NCBI GenBank assembly: GCA_009869945.1
Contig: WIXG01000117.1
Location: 140,275 to 204,274 of the forward strand
Length of the DNA: 64,000 nucleotides
Source: Mesaphorura yosii
Lineage: Eukaryota > Arthropoda > Collembola > Poduromorpha > Tullbergiidae
Direction: 5' to 3'
Shown: positions 23,849 through 36,163 of the stretch, one piece after another
How positions within the stretch are numbered: the first letter of the stretch is position 1
Layout of the letters: each line of letters starts with the position of its first letter
Translations under genes and position numbers: made by a program
The notes under the pieces: generated by a model
The model's input: the letters and a program-made list of their open reading frames with translations, nothing else
The model's database searches: none
Told to the model about the DNA's origin: nothing

Positions 23849-26789
23849 TCATAATTCATCTCCAACGATCTTCCAAGGTTTCAAGTCCTCAAGTCCAATA
23901 TTCTCCCAAAATTGCATCCTTCTCTTTTCTTCGACGGGTTCAGGGATCATTTTGATTTTGTCGTTTATATTTAAAAACTGAAGCTCATTGGGATTTGTAA
24001 TCTGCTTCCACAGATCGATTTGGTGCTCGTCAGAGTCAGTGTAAACTGGCTTTCTGAAAATGACCACAAATAGGCAAGATAAAAACTAGAAAACTCAAAT
24101 GCTCATGCGAGGTGGAGAGGCAGAAACGTAGCAGTAGCATACCCAGTCAATGCAAAATTTTTGACTATATTGGCCATCAGTTTTATGAGTGCAAAATCCT
24201 TGTCGTTTGCCTTATAATTTTCCACGCTGGAGGTTATGTTGACAAATGTGGAAATGTCATCCGCATGACACACACCTTTTGATACGAAAATGTTTAGTTT
24301 CGAAAGTTGCAAAGAGCTCCATGCCTCACCATATCGATGTCTGTTTGGAACATGCATTCCAGCTAAGACCAGGACGGACTTGGCCGCTTTGTAATCGTAC
24401 AAGTATGCGTACGTTGGCGCAAATTGCGCATGGTAACTCAATGCCTTCTTTAACGGGTACAGGAAAGTTCGGTCCGACAAAATCTGTGAATTCACAGGAG
24501 TATTTCGTTATTATTTCCTTCCGCATTTTACTGCCAAGTGTCAACTGTTGCTGGACTTACGTCTCCGAACACCGTTAAATTATTTAACCGATACGGTGGT
24601 CCACTCTTCAAGTAGAATGTCAGAATTTTATCCACCATCGCTTTCTTCTGACTCTCTTCAATGTATCCAAAGTCCAGTATCGTTGGTGCCATTGTTTCGA
24701 AGGTTCTTATGACTTGATGGGTAAGCATCGAAAATGCAAATGTCACATAATTATCAATGCCAGCAACTTGAAGTCCTAAGATTTTGTCATAATTTATGCA
24801 AAGATTAATTTTTAAATTCTCGGAAATAGTTACCAATTGGAACGCAATGTCCTATCCGCAGTGTCCGCAACAGAAGTTAGATAAATGAGTTAGAAGCCCT
24901 TTGAACAATTCAACATTTTGGAAACTTATCGTGTAGATTGCATAATTATGAAATCAAGTATGACGTCAATAAATAGTCAACTCAGAGCTCGATTAACAAT
25001 AACATGCAAAGTACACAATGGAAAGTTGATTTTTACACGTTGAATTATTCAATGGACAATTTTAACTTCCTTCATCACGCGTCCTTGTTGAAATCCACGG
25101 CTTTCTGGCGACTCTGAGCGAACGAACCCAGAACAACTGGTTAACAATGTATCTTCAAACTCTGCCATGTTTATGAGCAAACCTTTTATTAAGGTAAATG
25201 TCGTCGGGATGTTCCACAAGAAAGGCTCCCGGAGTTTGCTCGTCTTCAACCACCACTCCGAATCTCACCATTCGCAGATGCTACACGAAAATTTTGGTGG
25301 ACCAGTATGGTTTAATAGTCAATATTCTAAGCGATTTTCTTGTCTTACAAACAAGTCTCCATTGAGTCGAGCAAGTGAATTCCCGTCAACCTTCCTTAAA
25401 CATTCGATGAAACTAGCGCTGTTATTTCCCTCATGAGGATTAGGACAATTCGTCAGAAAGGCCAGTCTGCTGTTGATGGTTTTGACCTTTTTCCTAGTCA
25501 TTACTGTTCCGGGCCTGAAACATCACACCCTCAATAACGCGCCTGTGTGCGGTTACGACAACCTTCGAAGCTTACGTGAACGCGGATCCACTGAGCGAAA
25601 TGCCCGCAGAAAAGTAGTCTCGTGTTAAATTGGACATGTAATGCAAGTGAGCCGACGTTGCGCCGCTGCTGAGTCCCATAATCACAACTTTGTCTTTGTC
25701 ACCGCCAAAATATTCGATACTGGCAAAATTAAATCAGAATGTTCAGAGAATTTGATTTTGTTGGACAAGTGAAGTCTGACAAAGTGAACTGACTTTTCAT
25801 GAACCCATTTCAGTGCAAGCGCTTGGTCCTTTAAGCCCAAGTTATCTGGCAAGGCTGCTTTGTCGTCCACGCTCAGAAAGCCTGGCAATTAAGAAAGAGA
25901 AAATGTTTTTACAACTGACTTACCTAATGAATACCATTCACATTGCTTGCCAAACAGAGCCAGTCGGTAATTAAAAGTTGCGAAGACCATGTCCTCTTCT
26001 AGGAGGTACGCCGGGCCGTACTCTGCACCATTGGAGAAAGAGAAGCCTGCACCAAACGCAAATTTCACTTCGTGTGAGATTACTGACCAAACTGAAGAGT
26101 TAATCACGTTTTCTTCTTACCTCCTCCGTGAATGAACACAACTACAGGAAGCTTTCCATCTGTACCTTCACGCGGTATCTGCGCCAGATTTCAACAGTTA
26201 ATTTTAATTACAGATTCCATTCGTCGCCAAATGCCGAACTCACGCGAGATGAGTACACATTTATGTAAAGGCAGTCTTCTGAACCCTGCAAACGATTCAG
26301 TTTGAGCAAGTGCAGCTGAAGGCAGGCAGCCCCTGGCTTCTTTGCTTCCCGAATGCCCTTCCACGGAGTTTTTGGTATCGCGAGCTGTGTTTATTGACGA
26401 GCGTTTAGAATTATGAGTAACTTCAGGTTCAGTTTCAACATTATGTTACCTTGAATCGATTGTCGCCGCCGGTGGGTTCTGAAAATTAAGTTCATTCCGT
26501 CTACACTTTGCCTTTTTGACTGAGTGCGAAAGACAAGATCATGGAGCCTCTTACCTGCAAACGGGATTCCTTCGAATGCATAAATTACTCTATTGGTTAC
26601 GCTTGCCATTTTGTAGCCTGCTACACCGCCATACTTCATATGCACTATCGGAGAATCGGAAGTAGAATCTTTTCCAGAATGTAAATTATGCCTTGGTGTA
26701 ACAGCGATATTGGCTTCATTTTGGAGGACGAGGCAAGAGACAGTCGCACAGAACACATTGACAAACGAATGCAGTACATTCGTCAGCAT
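23849..26789 (-). CDS. Carboxylesterase-family protein 2, reading frame problem near catalytic acid
   Basis: Paralogue of the adjacent enzyme, with signal peptide and most exons clear: 26789-26555, 26478-26450, 26384-26244, 26178-26121, 26046-25924, 25881-25794, 25719-25576, 25514-25349, 25280-25183, 25104-about 25067, about 24851-24561, 24483-24330, 24275-24143, 24053-23849. It has HGG, the nucleophile elbow GLSSG, the acid in RDEG and His in VCHADD, so all three triad residues exist. Two codons after the acid the frame meets a TAA (25062-25064). The visible acceptor at about 24851 is in the wrong phase for the only nearby donor (weak GTTAAA). A weak acceptor near 24716 would restore phase but drop about 13 residues compared with enzyme 1. 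It is either spliced in an unusual way or decaying. Confidence 0.78.
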
Positions 26790-27288
26790 GTCACAGGATT
26801 CTTCACACACTTCACGCCTCTTCCACACTTTCACGGAAATTTTGCGGGATCAACAATTCGACATGGATTGGAACTGACTGGCGACTGCTGATATTGGATT
26901 GGCAATGTTTTGATATTTAGATGACAGGTTTGGATGAGATTCTTGCTTCGCTTGCTAAATACAGTTTATGCTTGTGCGAGTAAAGTTCACTGGCGTGCGA
27001 ACAAATTGTGCATGCAAAACACGCAAAAGGCAAAACTCCGTCCTTCGACTTGTTATAATTGTCGCGAACTTGAGTGATTAAAGTGAATTTAATTTAAAGA
27101 AGCCATCACACGGTAAACGTAAAGGTCTTTAGTAATTCATGCAATTATTGGGTTTTTCTTCAAAGTACATTTTCTTCTGTAATAGTTTGGTTTTATAAGT
27201 TGTGATAAAGCTTAGAGTAAACTAATCTGAAGCTTCACAAAGTGTTCTGGTTCTGAATTAAGTATGAATTGCTTTGATCTGAATGAGC
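26790..27288. other. Intergenic spacer
   Basis: AT-rich spacer between carboxylesterase 2 (upstream side) and the 3' end of the RACK1-like gene; nothing recognised. Confidence 0.55.
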
Positions 27289-28736
27289 TCAAGAGACAAC
27301 TTTCCAAATGCGAATAGTATTATCAGAGTGTCCACTGAAGAGGACTTTACCATCTTGGCTCCATGCAAGAGTTAAGATTTGAGGATTCTTTGGGTTCACG
27401 CCAGTAGTGTGAGTTGACACATCAGTTCTGACCTGCTCGAACGGCTCTCGAGTCTCCAGATTCTGTATACACGGAGTCGTCATCGTCAGTATAATTTCAT
27501 ACTACAGCCATGTTGAACATGTACCGATATTTGTGCGTACATAAAGGACGATGGTATCCCCAATAGCCGCAGCAAGCCAATATTGAGCTGGATTAAACTG
27601 CAACGCATTCACATCTCCAACGGTGCTCAGTGATTGAAGATGTGTCTCGCTGGGTATGTCCCATAAACAGACAGTTGTGTCCTGGTTGTACAAGAAAATT
27701 TGGTTTGCAGTTTGTATTTTTCTCCTCCCGATCGAATGAATTTACCTTTCCTCCACTCGCAGCCAAAGAACCATCAGGAGCGAGAGCCAAAGAAAGAATT
27801 GGGGTTGGGTGACCATAGAATGTACTTTTATAGCGACAATTATTCAAATCCCAAGTCTGAAACCAAACGCCACAGGTTCTAACGCTAAACGCTAATAGAA
27901 AAAGGTTGAACATCTGACAAAGGTATCCAATTTTGTATTCTGACCTTGACTGCCTTGTCCCAACCAGCTGAAACAATCAACGGGTCATAGTCGCTGCTGG
28001 TGGGTGTTAATTTCACACAACCAATCCAATCGTCATGGCCATTCTTTTGATCCATGAAAGTGTATTTGCACTGTGCCAATGTATTCCAAAGTCGAATAGA
28101 TTTGTCACGACCTGTATGAATTGGTTGATTGAAGGAGCGGGAACGTCGGTTCAAATGATTTTCAAAAATATTTGCAAATCATTCATAAGCCTTAGAGCTT
28201 ACCACAGGAAACGATTTGACGATTGTCACTCGAGAAGGTGGCACCAAGCACGTCTTTTGTGTGTCCTACAAATTGTCGCACAGATCGCCCAGCCTTCAAG
28301 TCCCACAGGCGCAAAGTCTCCATAAACCAATTCCCAAGATTAAAAAGTCAAGTTTCGAATTAAGAAAGAGGTCATGACATTGGGCTGTTAAGACAGACCT
28401 TATCCCAACTCGATGTAAGTGCGAAGTCTGAATCTAGAGAAATGTTCAGGTCGGAGATGAAGTGAGAATGACCCTTCAAACGACGCAAAGCTTCGCCGGT
28501 GATCTCATTGCCACTGACATTTAGCTTCCACACCAGCAGCGTCTTGTCTGCAATGCCGTACGATTTTGAGATCATCAGCGATTCATTCTTGTAACTGCTT
28601 ACTTGTAGGTCTTACCTCTGGATCCAGAAATCAATCGGTCAGGGTAGTGGTTGCATGTTGCAATCGAGGTTACCCAGTCAGTGTGTCCCCGAAGGATGCC
28701 GCAACAACTAAGCTTACTCTTATCACTAGCAAGCAT
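27289..28736 (-). CDS. RACK1-like seven-blade WD40 protein, divergent
   Basis: Seven exons (28736-28616, 28547-28399, 28317-28203, 28111-27945, 27856-27746, 27681-27541, 27462-27289) give 325 aa; RACK1 is usually 314-319. The domain order and blade spacing match RACK1 rather than other WD proteins: [84 protein letters not shown] and [21 protein letters not shown]1 is a 40S ribosomal scaffold that binds protein kinase C and many signalling proteins. Animal RACK1 orthologues are normally highly conserved, while this one is altered at many fixed positions, including the N-terminus. It is therefore more likely a second, specialised copy than the ribosomal gene. The acceptor before 28317 is GAG, which is unusual. 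Confidence 0.85.
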
Positions 28737-29168
28737 TTTACCAGGAATCTCGTTCAAGATTACTCTGCAACTAGTTGCGCGTGTGAAAATTAAGAATCTT
28801 CTGACTGGATAAACTTCTTGCCAACATGAAAGCTGAAGACTGACTGACGCGAGGTCACGAAAATCGAGACTCCTGAATCCAACATCGAACGGTGCAACCC
28901 GGAACGGCGGACCGCTGGATTGAGGCCAATAACCTCTCTAAAAAGCCAAACCAAACCGAGACAAGCGTTCAAGGATGAAGCACGACTGAGCACAGCAAAG
29001 CAGCGGACAACAGAATCTCCTCTTTTCGTTACGCCATGTATGACTTTGCCCATCTGTTCAAAATAAGACGACGACGAAGTACGACTCTGCCTGTGTCTCT
29101 TCCGGTAAAAATTTGTAGCCGGTAAAGACTTTGCGATTTGATTAATAAATTGGTTTTATTTCATTAGT
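28737..29168. other. Intergenic spacer
   Basis: Upstream of the RACK1-like gene and 3' of cytohesin. A minus-strand frame at 28790-29053 lacks motifs and is rejected. Confidence 0.55.
29156..29161 (-). terminator. Poly(A) signal for cytohesin
   Basis: AATAAA on the minus strand, only 8 bases beyond the stop at 29169, implying a very short 3' UTR if it is used. Confidence 0.45.
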
Positions 29169-32100
29169 TTAGACTTCTGTATGCCTCACATTTCCAATGA
29201 CTATAGAGTTAAAACACTCTACTAATACTTTGTCGTCACGTGTGGTAGACGCGGATGGATTACGATGAACCACTAACTTTCCGTACTCGTGGTCATCGTC
29301 GTCATAATTAAATAAGGCACCGGGCAAGGTTGGAACTTCTTCATGCCCATGACAGGCGTCACCCGAATCACCAGCATCGGCACCATGAACAAAGGCCATT
29401 GGTCGTGGACACTCGTCTGCAGGTGCCTGCGGAGTTGACAGTCTCAGCGTTTTCACTGTGGTCGTTGTGATTATTGACTTGCTGAACGAAGTAACTCTTT
29501 CTATCGTCACTTCAGCGTTATCCACTTTCTCTGACTCTGACCCGTCCACATTCCTGCGGGACTTTGTAATCTCCACGTCCGATATGCAACGATTCTGCTT
29601 TGCAATTATTTCCTCAACTTGACGGTCCAGAGAAGTCTCCTTTTTGTACGTGCATCTTTTGTTCTTAAAAATTGTTTCGTTGAGATCAGCAGATTTTGTC
29701 TTGGGTACTTGTGATATGGCACCGTAAATATCTTCTTCTGCTTCAGAGCTGGAAGAAGTCAGCGTAGAACTACGGTGGCCATGGGCTGTGCCCAGAGAAA
29801 TTGAGAAACCGTCAGGACTCTCAGTCTGAGGCAGAGCACTTTCCTGAAATTCACCCTGATCAGTAAGATTATTATTGTCACTCTTTGATTCAGTCAAGGT
29901 ATCCCGGTTGGGCGTAGTAGTGCTGTCGATTTTCAATATGGGCAAGCAGTACTTCTTAATTAGGAAATCGGACCCTGACGTGGATTCTTCGTCATTTGAA
30001 AGGCATGATTCGCGCTTGCTTTCTTCAAGCGAACCGGAGGCGTCAGGTCCGGACTCAAAATAGACTGTTGTAACCCGACTGGTTTCGCCTTCGTCTTCGG
30101 TATCACCATCACTCGAACTGCCGTGCTCGCCTTCTACAGAGTGACTTGAGTGACCAGAGTTCGATGTACTTCGGGCGGAGACGGAGTCGTGAGATAATGA
30201 CAGTTCCTTCGATTTGGCTGATGGCAGTGTGAGAAAGTAATTGTGTGGATTCTTGTCAGGATTGGCCAAGTAGTTATAATAGTTGTATTCAGCAGAAGAC
30301 GAATCGTTAAGAGGATCTTGGACTGGCGAGTTTGATAAGCTGGTGGCTGATAGTGCGATGGTAAGCGGTAAACTAATTTGTGACTTTCGAACACTCTTTG
30401 CGTTCGTCCCACTGCGAGATTTCTTCGTGCGTCCGATGGTCATGGTCCCACGCTTTGTACTTTGGTTCTTTTGCTGTAGAGCTTGAATTCGATTCTTCTT
30501 CTGCGCCAGCAGAGTATAGAAATCATGAGAAGAACTGTTTTGAGAAATGGCTTCTACCCATCGCGTTCGCTCAGGCTCGCTACTTGCGGCTAGTGTATAC
30601 GTCAAGTGTTTTCCTAAATAAGGAAGGGAATTGAAAATTAATGAATATGTACTGAAAGGGTTTCTACAATAACGAATTAACGTGTCACCTGGAACTGTCT
30701 GCCCATCACTGAGAGTTTTGCAGGATTTGATATAGTCAGTCAATCGATGTGGAGTATCAAACGTTTGCTTCTTTTGTAGTACAAAGCAATACTGATGCTT
30801 GGAAGTTGATGGACAAAGTGCTGCAGCAATATTTTCCAACGGGATTATACCACGAGGCACTCGATCAGTCGTGTAGTGAAAATAGTACAGGCAATTATTG
30901 CTCAGAATAAACCAACGTCGCTTCCACGTCTTGTAATGGCCGCCTTGCTTCCAAAGCCAGCCTGGGTACATTACGGTGGATTTAGTAATAATAATGAATT
31001 ATCGCTTTTGCCGGCTTTTACCTTCAATATCGGGGTTGAAGAAAGTTAGAACAAAATCATTTCCATCTTCTTGCGGTATTTTGAAAGGCTCTTCTAAAAT
31101 GGAGTTATAAAGCGAGGTAATGAATGGCCTGTCCTTTTCCTCGCTGTCGGTCATGCGAATGAATTGCTCCAGCGTAGTTTTCGCCTAAAATAAGAAAAAT
31201 CACATCAAATCAGTGGCCACGATCAAACGCGACGCGTGAAGCTGTTCGCACGTTAGGCTTACCTTGACATTTGGGTTGTGCAATGCAGTGTTTAACATAA
31301 TTATGGCGAATGACAGAAGGTAGCACGAATCACTGTCTTTGAAGAGGTTTGGGTTTAGCTGGCAATATCTTTTCGCGAATGCTTCCATCATCCGGTCGAT
31401 CTTTTGAGACTCGCCAGGCAGTCGAAAGCTCCATAAAAACTGACGCAGAGCCTGCACTAGGAGCACGTCCGTGAAGTCATGCAGATCGACGAACGCTTGC
31501 AGGACGGCTAGATTGAAGTCGACGTACTCCCCGAGATAATTCCCTATCGCTGTTTTGGATAGTCCCTCGCCGTCCTTCAGGAACTATGAAATGGATAGAA
31601 GTTGAATGATACTTCACGAATTTATATTCTTTTATTATACTTCACGATATTCCAGCAGTTTATGGTTACTCACCCGTGCAACATCCTCCGGTGTCCTTTT
31701 AATAATCCCATTCAGAACCACAAAGTCAATCCCACGTTTAGGATCCATGTTGAATTTCTTGGCGCTCTGCAGCATTAATTGGGTCTTGTTGATGTCCTGT
31801 ACATATTTTGTGTTCACGGAAGTTTCGAATGAGATTTCCTCGCTCGTGCTGTCATTTCTACTTTTGGGCTTTTTCCCTTTAGCACTGAATCGAAGAGACG
31901 ACGTGGACGAAGAGAGACCTCTGATTGGTCTTGGCAATGAGGACGCATTGTACGAGCTGATTGAGCCGGTGTCACTTTGATTGCAACTTGAGGTGCTGCT
32001 TGAACTACTAATCACGCCGGGTTCAGTATTACTGCCTGGCTCATCGTCACAAACTTCTCTTGTCTGCAGTGCAGTCTTTTGTAAGTCCAGTGCCGGAGCA

Positions 32101-34021
32101 CTTTTAATTGCTTTCAGCATGTTTACGTTGAGCTGATTGTTGAGTTTTGGTACTGCAGCGGAGGAGTCTTCGAGTATCACAGCTTCTCGTGTGCCTGTCT
32201 CGATGCGATGAAGATTCTACGGTTCACAAACGAAACATAAGTTAAGAGGGACGATGTGTTTTGAGATGAGATACCGCTGCGCTGTTGTGACTGATGTCAT
32301 CTTTCCTATGAAAAACGCTACATGAATGAAATGTATGACTCACTCTGTCATTCAGTTCAAGTCAGTCAGCTGAACTCTGTCGGATGCTCTTATCTAATGA
32401 ATTTTTATGAGGCACAGAAAGTGAATGTTGAAAACAACCGTTTAGTGCTTTGTCGTGTGAACTTATCAATAACTGCTATAATTGCGACCTCCAAACTCTA
32501 CTAACTTTACTCCGTGTTATTCGTTGCTGTTTAGCTGTAGTTAGCACATTTCACTCAGCAACGTACGTGCGACTCGGCTGACATTGGCAAACTGCTAGCC
32601 ATCAGAATTCTCACGGCATATTATTTGTCTTGCCGCGCTGCACGCAGCCGATGGCAGTGGCTCGACTGGCATTTGCGGGATGGCATGGCTTATCAGTTTC
32701 ATATTTAGTCCCATTACTATTACCGAATGACCACAACACTTAATAGAATTCCGTCAGCATTATTATTAGGCGTCTGTGGTCAAACAGCTACTGATATCTA
32801 GTACGCTCAATACGCTGTGTTGAAGACAATACTCCCAGTGATCATTAATTTATGTGCGTATGATTTAGCAATAAGCCGGTAGGGCAAGAAGATGTGCGCT
32901 ATTCCCTTTTTTGCGGGTACGACACACACTGCGCCAACCTTGTAAAGGGTGTCAAGTGCTAAGCGTGTGATAACGCAATCATAAATGAATGTTTTAATCC
33001 TAATATTAAGGCCTCCAGTTCTGTTTGCATTGAACTCTGATAATCGAGTTTAGTCAACTGACATCACTTACAATTCGGCAGAAGCTTGGACCGACCACAT
33101 AATGCTGCGCTAAATACGAACTTCCAAGCACATGCTACGAATTACTTCGTTTCTGGCCCTCGGGTTCCATAGTTTCATGTTTGTGACCTTTACCCAAGGG
33201 AAATGGTACCATCGCGTTGAGTGCGTCTGTCGGCAGGCGAATGAACGGAAAGAACACCAAATGGAAAGTTTCCACCACTTACGTTTGTCCACAATGCAGC
33301 GCCAGATGCAATGCAGAGTTCAAAATTAGCATTGTGATTTTAGTATCAATTTGGCATCCTGTTCTTTTTCAGTCAGGATTCAGAACAAAACATCCTGCAT
33401 ATGGACTCAGCTCTCTCTCTCAATGTGTCCGAGGACTGCGGAAACTTACGCTTTTCGATGGTGAAGTCATTTTCAAGATAGGGGCAACCACAATCCACGA
33501 TTGATAACTCGTATATAATAGCATGAGATCATCATATTAAAGATTAAACACTGGGGTCATTAGGCGTTGTGTTTTCGCTGTCAATAAGCAAGAAGACTAC
33601 ACAAAGGAGACTAATTTAATTATCATGAACTTACCGACGCTGAGGCAAAAGGTTTCTTGTCCTTCTTCAACCGTTTCAGACTTGAGGCCATTGATACCAG
33701 CGACATGAAGCTTTTCATGCTGCCGCCGCTGTCGGCGGGAACCGTCAAGGTGATCGGGCTCTTAACTGCCTTCGTTTCATCTTTGTTGAGGTCCGCGTCG
33801 AGGTCCATGGAAATGAGTGCTGTTTGGTCATCTCTACTGTAGTTCGCATGATCCGGATGCTGACTCTTGAAGGAATGCGTGGATAAAGGCTTTATGCCTT
33901 TGTCTTCCGACTTGGGCAGAGACACAACATTCAGATTTGGAGTTGAGCTGAAGATTGGCTGCTTGCTCAACGGTACATGAACTTTCTTCCCTTTCTTACG
34001 AAGAGTTCCGAACAGCGACAT
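29169..34021 (-). CDS. CYTH: Cytohesin-type Arf guanine nucleotide exchange factor with long extensions
   Basis: Six exons (34021-33635, 32216-31674, 31583-31263, 31184-31022, 30961-30689, 30613-29169), phases consistent, give 1043 aa; typical cytohesins have about 400. The Sec7 domain (about 265-460) begins [13 protein letters not shown] and contains [10 protein letters not shown] and the catalytic glutamate in FRLPGE (about 367), with [10 protein letters not shown]. The linker has PFKIP and [13 protein letters not shown] domain (about 470-585) follows: [28 protein letters not shown]. It loads GTP on Arf at the plasma membrane after phosphoinositide binding. The extra parts are a basic/Ser-rich N-terminus of about 260 residues and a Ser/Thr/acidic C-terminal tail of about 450 residues without known domains. 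The 75-base intron inside the PH domain is stop-free and in frame. Confidence 0.9.
32217..33634 (-). other. Long first coding intron of cytohesin
   Basis: 1.4 kb, by far the longest intron in the window. Open frames inside it on either strand show no motif. It may hold an alternative promoter for a shorter cytohesin. Confidence 0.6.
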
Positions 34022-36163
34022 GTCGCATTCAGCAGTAGAAGTGTTTGGCCCAAGAAGACTGAGATGAAGAACGCCCGTAAGTAAAACTAACTGCGTCAAT
34101 CATGGATGCTCAGGATGTTGACTGATTACGTACTTTAAGTCACAACTACACTCTGGAAAGTTTCGTACTGCTGCTGGCGCTGACAGCAAAACCTTGCAGT
34201 GTTAACCGAAAAGTTCCAAGCAATCTTGAAACCTTCAACGTCATTACTTTGTGGCCTCATTCGAAGAACGACACGAGGAAGTTGTCTTCTAATTTCCTTT
34301 CGTGATTTCCTAGAACACTTGGCAATTGCAATGCAAGACACTGTCTGTCTGAATCGAATATCGAGGTTTCACACTACACAAAACGACAAAACACACAACC
34401 CGTCCGGCAATATGCGCAGGTCAAATTTTGCGGTCTTCTTGTGAGAACAATGGTGAAACTTCGAGCTTGAGTTAAAGTGCCTCATAAAATCACTGCTTTA
34501 ATGACACCGCTTGCAAGGCAGTTCTATATTTAGGCACTGCAAATCGTAAACTTCAATAATACACGCACGGATGAAGGATAAAGAAGCAATTACTATACTC
34601 TTGTTAAAAGCGACGAGTCGATTGCGATTGTCGTTGCTCTCCGAGTTGAAATGCCTGAGAACGGCAACAGGAACGCAAATTGTGAAACTTTCAGGATGGA
34701 AAAAACAGACATTGATACCAAAAGCATTGATTCTAACCTGAAGTGAAGTGCTAGCGTCTGATACCTGATAAAGATTCGTGCTTATTTATAATTCATGCAC
34801 ACATCAGAAACGGAGGCGTATTGTTGTGTACTTAATGTCTGCTCTTAAATATTTAACACATGAGATTGTATTTGCATACCGCTGCGCTGAGCTGTAATAA
34901 ATGTGGTTTGGATCAATCTGATGACGATGACTAACACAGTATGAGCCAAAGCTCATAGGAGCTACAATCTGCAATGGCTGGTTACGCATACGTCTAGTCT
35001 GCTGGTACAAATTACAAACCCAACACACAAGGAAAACAGATGATGTGAATTATTAAGAATTTATTGAGGTTTATGGAGGAGGACGAAAGTATTGAGAATA
35101 ATAGTGCCAGAGTCTAACATGTGATTTATATTCAACTTAAACTTGTTGCTTCATAAAGTTTGCATCTGCGCGCATGCGTACAACAGCAACATACTTCATT
35201 CGTATTCACTAAGCATAACCATTGTGTTGTAATGGATGGAAACTTGAAACTCCGAACTCGTGGCTATACCAAATGGACCTTCACTTCGAACAATTAATTT
35301 GAGAAGGTCCAGTCGCCCAGTCCGAACAAGCTTGTTGGCAGTCTGATTTCGCAGATTCGGCAAGTCCTGTCATCATCCCCTGCGCGCTGAGCCAGAGATG
35401 GTCAATGGCCTCGATATGACATGAATCATGGCTTCATGGCTCTGTAGATATCAAACGCACCGACTTTTGTGCAGCTGGATGAACAGGGTGGAATAATAGA
35501 TTGGCTTCTGCCGCAATCATCATGTCTGTGCCATGATATAGACAATGGCACAGACAGTTCAAAGGCCATCGTGATGTGTTGGCAAGTCCTTCCTGGAATG
35601 CAAACTTTTGTTTGATGAAGATAAGAAAGGTGCCATGCTATTGCTCACAAATGCCAGATGTCTCCGATTTCGAGTTCTGATTGATTTGGTCCTTTGTGCA
35701 TCGAGTTTTGCAACTCAACACTGACGCGTATCACATGAATACTTGCAATGGGAGTCATTCGCCGATTCATTAAGGCAATGAGTGGACTCGTCTCGGGTAC
35801 GGGGATAGGTTATCACTACAATTTCATAACAGCAGGTAACATCAGCTTCCAAAAATTGATGCAAAGTTACTGATGTGCAGCAACACTGAGAGCCTAACAT
35901 TGTTGAGCGTACTTGTGAAACGTTTCCTAGGAGCAAATGAGCTGCCGCGCAGCTTAGTTTATCGCACTTTTTCATTCAGGTCAGGGTTCGTGAGTAGTTC
36001 ATTCTTGGCCAAATCATTAGGCTAGTACTTCGTCCGTGACTAACCAATTAACTGCACTCGAATTCTTATTCATATTTGTTTAGCTTTGAGAAGGGTGTGC
36101 ATTTGTCTCGTTGATTTCACATTATTGAGAAAATTCTCCTTCATAACCTTTCACAGAATTGCC
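34022..36163. other. Intergenic region, divergent promoters
   Basis: Lies between the cytohesin start (minus) and the carbonic-anhydrase-related gene (plus). No supported gene in about 2.1 kb. A plus-strand TTTCACAG acceptor just before the ATG at 36164 suggests a 5' UTR intron of the downstream gene. Confidence 0.5.

Noticed and set aside
28790..29053. Minus-strand frame upstream of the RACK1-like gene
   Set aside because: No motif and not joinable to RACK1 in frame.
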